From NCBI GenBank assembly GCA_027579435.1, contig JANBPK010000758.1, positions 1 through 64,000 of the forward strand: a stretch of 64,000 nucleotides of DNA. Direction: 5' to 3'. The notes under the pieces are model-generated. The model did not search any database. It was not told the DNA's origin and was given only the letters and a program-made list of their open reading frames with translations. Shown one piece after another: positions 59,706 to 64,000 of the stretch; within the stretch, counting starts at the first letter, position 1; every line of letters begins with the position of its first letter. The translations under genes were made by a program, and so were the position numbers. Source of the stretch: Candolleomyces eurysporus. Lineage: Eukaryota; Basidiomycota; Agaricomycetes; Agaricales; Psathyrellaceae.

Positions 59706-60255
59706 TATCGCCATGCGTTTGGTGTACGTACCATGTCAGTCTCACTTCGATCCGTTCAGTGGCCTGGATTGTCCCCACATTCTTCTTTTTCGTAGTAACG
59801 AACGAGTGGCCACCACAACTCAAGTGCATGCCTCTTTCCATCATCTTTGACTTGTCAGTGTCCAATCGTTATACGAGTAACTTACCTGAAACGCATGCAT
59901 ATGCACCACATCACAAATCCAGTACCGACTTCCCTGAGCGGCGCAGGCTGTCATTTCTTGTGAGAAATCCAACTTGGCCCCCTTTACTGGAATCAATCAC
60001 GTCCTTGCAGGATTCTGTTGTTCTTTCAGTTGCTGCGCAGTAGTAAAAACAGTATAATCAGACGTCTATATCATGAAGAGATGCTAATCGGAGCCTATCA
60101 CGGTAAGCAAAGTCACGGGTCGACCAACCAACCGGCATCTCGGGCACGAAATAGAGGCTCTCGCCGAGTCCGAGTCGCGAGTTCCACGATGAAGCTCTGT
60201 TGGTAAAAAGAGGAGTGCGAGTTTGGTATCACTCCACCTACCCACTGCCGCCCAC
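59706..60255 (+). promoter_or_regulatory. 5' region of esterase copy 8, TATA lost
   Basis: 59945-60180 matches the copy 7 upstream region. In the shared core block copies 4 and 7 read ctggtataag / ctggtataaa, while here it is ttggtaaaaag (60200-60210): two bases are missing from the TATA box. Nothing else recognised between the hAT-like element and 59940. Confidence 0.65.
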
Positions 60256-62648
<2,393 letters not shown>

Positions 62649-63360
62649 TCCATCCATTTTTTCGTTTGAAATGGTGTTTATATTGCAGTAATGGCTCTTC
62701 AAGCGCTTTGTGGCGCTTCCTGGAAATATGTCTAGTAATAGGATCAGTGTAATCCACAACATTTGCTGTAGTGCGAGTGATGCTCGGGGAAAATTGATTG
62801 TCAAACACAGCCTATGGGACCTTCCGCGTACTCTTCCGTGATATCTTTCGGGCCGAGGCACTGAGAGGCGAGGTGCTAACTTAAGTATCCTCCAGTCCCG
62901 ACAGACCCTCCGAGTTGGTTGCTCACCAGCGATTTGAAGTTTGACTTCCATCGTCATGTCGACTTCATTCAATGGCCCTGCGCTCATCTCCTTGGATTTG
63001 TATTGATTCTATAATACGTCCAGTTCTTGAGCCCTGTAACCAGAAGTATGATTTCTTGCTTAGAGCGTCGTTTGCGATGGGTGACATTGCCTCCTGCAAG
63101 CCAAGGGGGTCGTGTCGAGGTGCCCCAGGCCCAAACAATCTTTCTCTACATCTCATACAGATCACTATATTGGCCTAGAACTCTCTCCGCTCATTTACGA
63201 AAAATCCCAACCAATGAATGACATTAGCTTCCTCGTTACGAGACATTTCATGGCGTTTCATGTAGTCATGCGGCTCAATCTTTGACGAAAGCTTGGGCCC
63301 CGGGAACGATGACTGCAGTCAGCAGCTGTGCAACGAACACTGCTTTGTTTAAAGGCTTGG
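62649..63360. repeat. Duplicated 3' flank of copy 8, cut by Tc1 insertion
   Basis: 62680-62830 matches the flanks after copies 4 and 7 (aatggctcttcaagcgcttt; gagtgatgctcggggaaaat). 62990-63360 matches 48850-49145, the sequence leading into relic 5, and stops abruptly at the TA where the Tc1 element begins. Confidence 0.82.
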
Positions 63361-63362
63361 TA

Positions 63363-64000
63363 CAGTGGCGTGCAAAAAGAATGCACGTGACCCATATTTC
63401 TGACCGCGACATCTTTTCCTCCTCGTACTGCTTAAATCTGGTATACCCTGTATACAAAAAGGTATTCATCAGAATCAGTATATAAATTGGTATTAGCACA
63501 TTACAGAATTTGTACTTATAAGCATCACTGAAAATGAGTGCAGACTGTACAGTAAAGAGATCAAAATTGCAAAAATACATGAAAATGTCGATAGCAACAC
63601 AGATACAAGGAGCAAGCATGAGGTCAAAATTGAGGTTGGAGTAATTAGTACTTTGTATAGGCTCCCCTTGCATGGTAAAGGCGATTAACACGCCGTGGCA
63701 TTGAGTCATACAACCTGCGAATGTATTTGATATTGAGTTTTGACCACTCCTCCTGTAATGCCACCCATAACTCCTCCAAATTCCGTGGTTGGACCTCGCG
63801 TTTGCGAATTTGACAGTCCACATGATCCCAGGCATGTTCAATAATGTTCATGTCTGGTGATGACGGAGCCCAGGGGAGAACATGGATACGGTTGTCACGG
63901 AACCATTTGGTGGCAAGCTTTGACGTGTGTTTAGAATCGTGATCTTGTTGAAAAACTATCCTCTGAGGCTGGATTTTTCGGTCTTGAAGGGATCCTAAAA
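63363..64000 (-). mobile_element. Tc1/mariner element, 3' part, runs off the window
   Basis: Starts CAGTGGCGTGCAAAAAGAAT directly after a TA dinucleotide (63361-63362), the expected Tc1 terminus and target. AT-rich 3' sequence (63400-63640) follows, then the transposase on the minus strand. The other end and the 5' part of the transposase lie beyond the window. Confidence 0.9.
63645..64000 (-). CDS. Tc1/mariner transposase, C-terminal part (DD34E)
   Basis: Open from the window edge to TAA at 63645, 117 codons. It contains FQQDHDSKHTSK (second catalytic Asp) and SSPDMNIIEHAWD (Glu), with 34 residues between Asp and Glu, the Tc1 spacing. The end reads LEELWVALQEEW, IRRLYDSMPRRV and HARGAYTKY, the classic Tc1 C-terminus. 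No frameshift or stop is seen in this part, so the element could be recent. The first catalytic Asp and the HTH domain are outside the window. Confidence 0.93.
   Translation of the reverse strand, partial: LGSLQDRKIQPQRIVFQQDHDSKHTSKLATKWFRDNRIHVLPWAPSSPDMNIIEHAWDHVDCQIRKREVQPRNLEELWVALQEEWSKLNIKYIRRLYDSMPRRVNRLYHARGAYTKY

Noticed and set aside
59534..60043. 169-codon ORF crossing the right end of the hAT-like element
   Set aside because: Spans the element border, target duplication and unrelated flank; no conserved motif.

Overview
ORGANISM. The window is nuclear DNA of a filamentous basidiomycete, most likely a mushroom-forming agaricomycete. Genes carry many short introns (about 48-75 bp, GT..AG), exons of 3-33 nt occur, two tRNA genes have short anticodon-loop introns, and the families (FHA protein, COQ2-type UbiA, ISY1, carnosine N-methyltransferase, myo-inositol-type MFS, AMSH, F-box, NACHT, GT90, type B carboxylesterases) are typical of that group. 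Scattered N characters sit at homopolymers and break reading frames, which points to base-calling ambiguity rather than biology. All splice models here were made by eye from frame continuity and family conservation. REGION 1 (1-22.2 kb), housekeeping. In order: tRNA-Pro(-), FHA-domain protein(+), tRNA-Ala(+), COQ2-like prenyltransferase(-), ISY1 splicing factor(-) divergent from a carnosine N-methyltransferase-like gene(+), an inositol-type MFS transporter(-), an AMSH-type JAMM deubiquitinase(-) divergent from an F-box protein(+). REGION 2 (22.2-31.6 kb), accessory and rearranged. A Crinkler-type protein with a kinase domain(-), two copies of a roughly 0.9-kb repeat, several shed copies of the 3' end of the F-box gene, a NACHT NTPase gene(+) and a paralogue of it that has lost the whole NTPase. 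This looks like a small conflict/immunity-type island growing by local duplication and deletion. REGION 3 (31.7-38 kb). A GT90 glycosyltransferase(+), a protein weakly resembling fungal 2OG-Fe(II) oxygenases(+) and a four-TM protein with a Pro/Gly/Tyr-rich tail(-). REGION 4 (38.5-63.3 kb). A same-strand tandem array of secreted type B carboxylesterase/lipase genes: five copies that look intact, one with a single apparent frameshift, and at least four relics (two internally deleted, one 5' fragment, one exon 1 fused to 3' flank). Intact copies share a 14-exon plan including a constant 11-nt exon. Core promoters and 3' flanks were duplicated with the genes. A 776-bp hAT-like element with a perfect 8-bp target duplication lies between the last two intact copies, and a Tc1/mariner (DD34E) element truncates the last repeat unit at the right edge.
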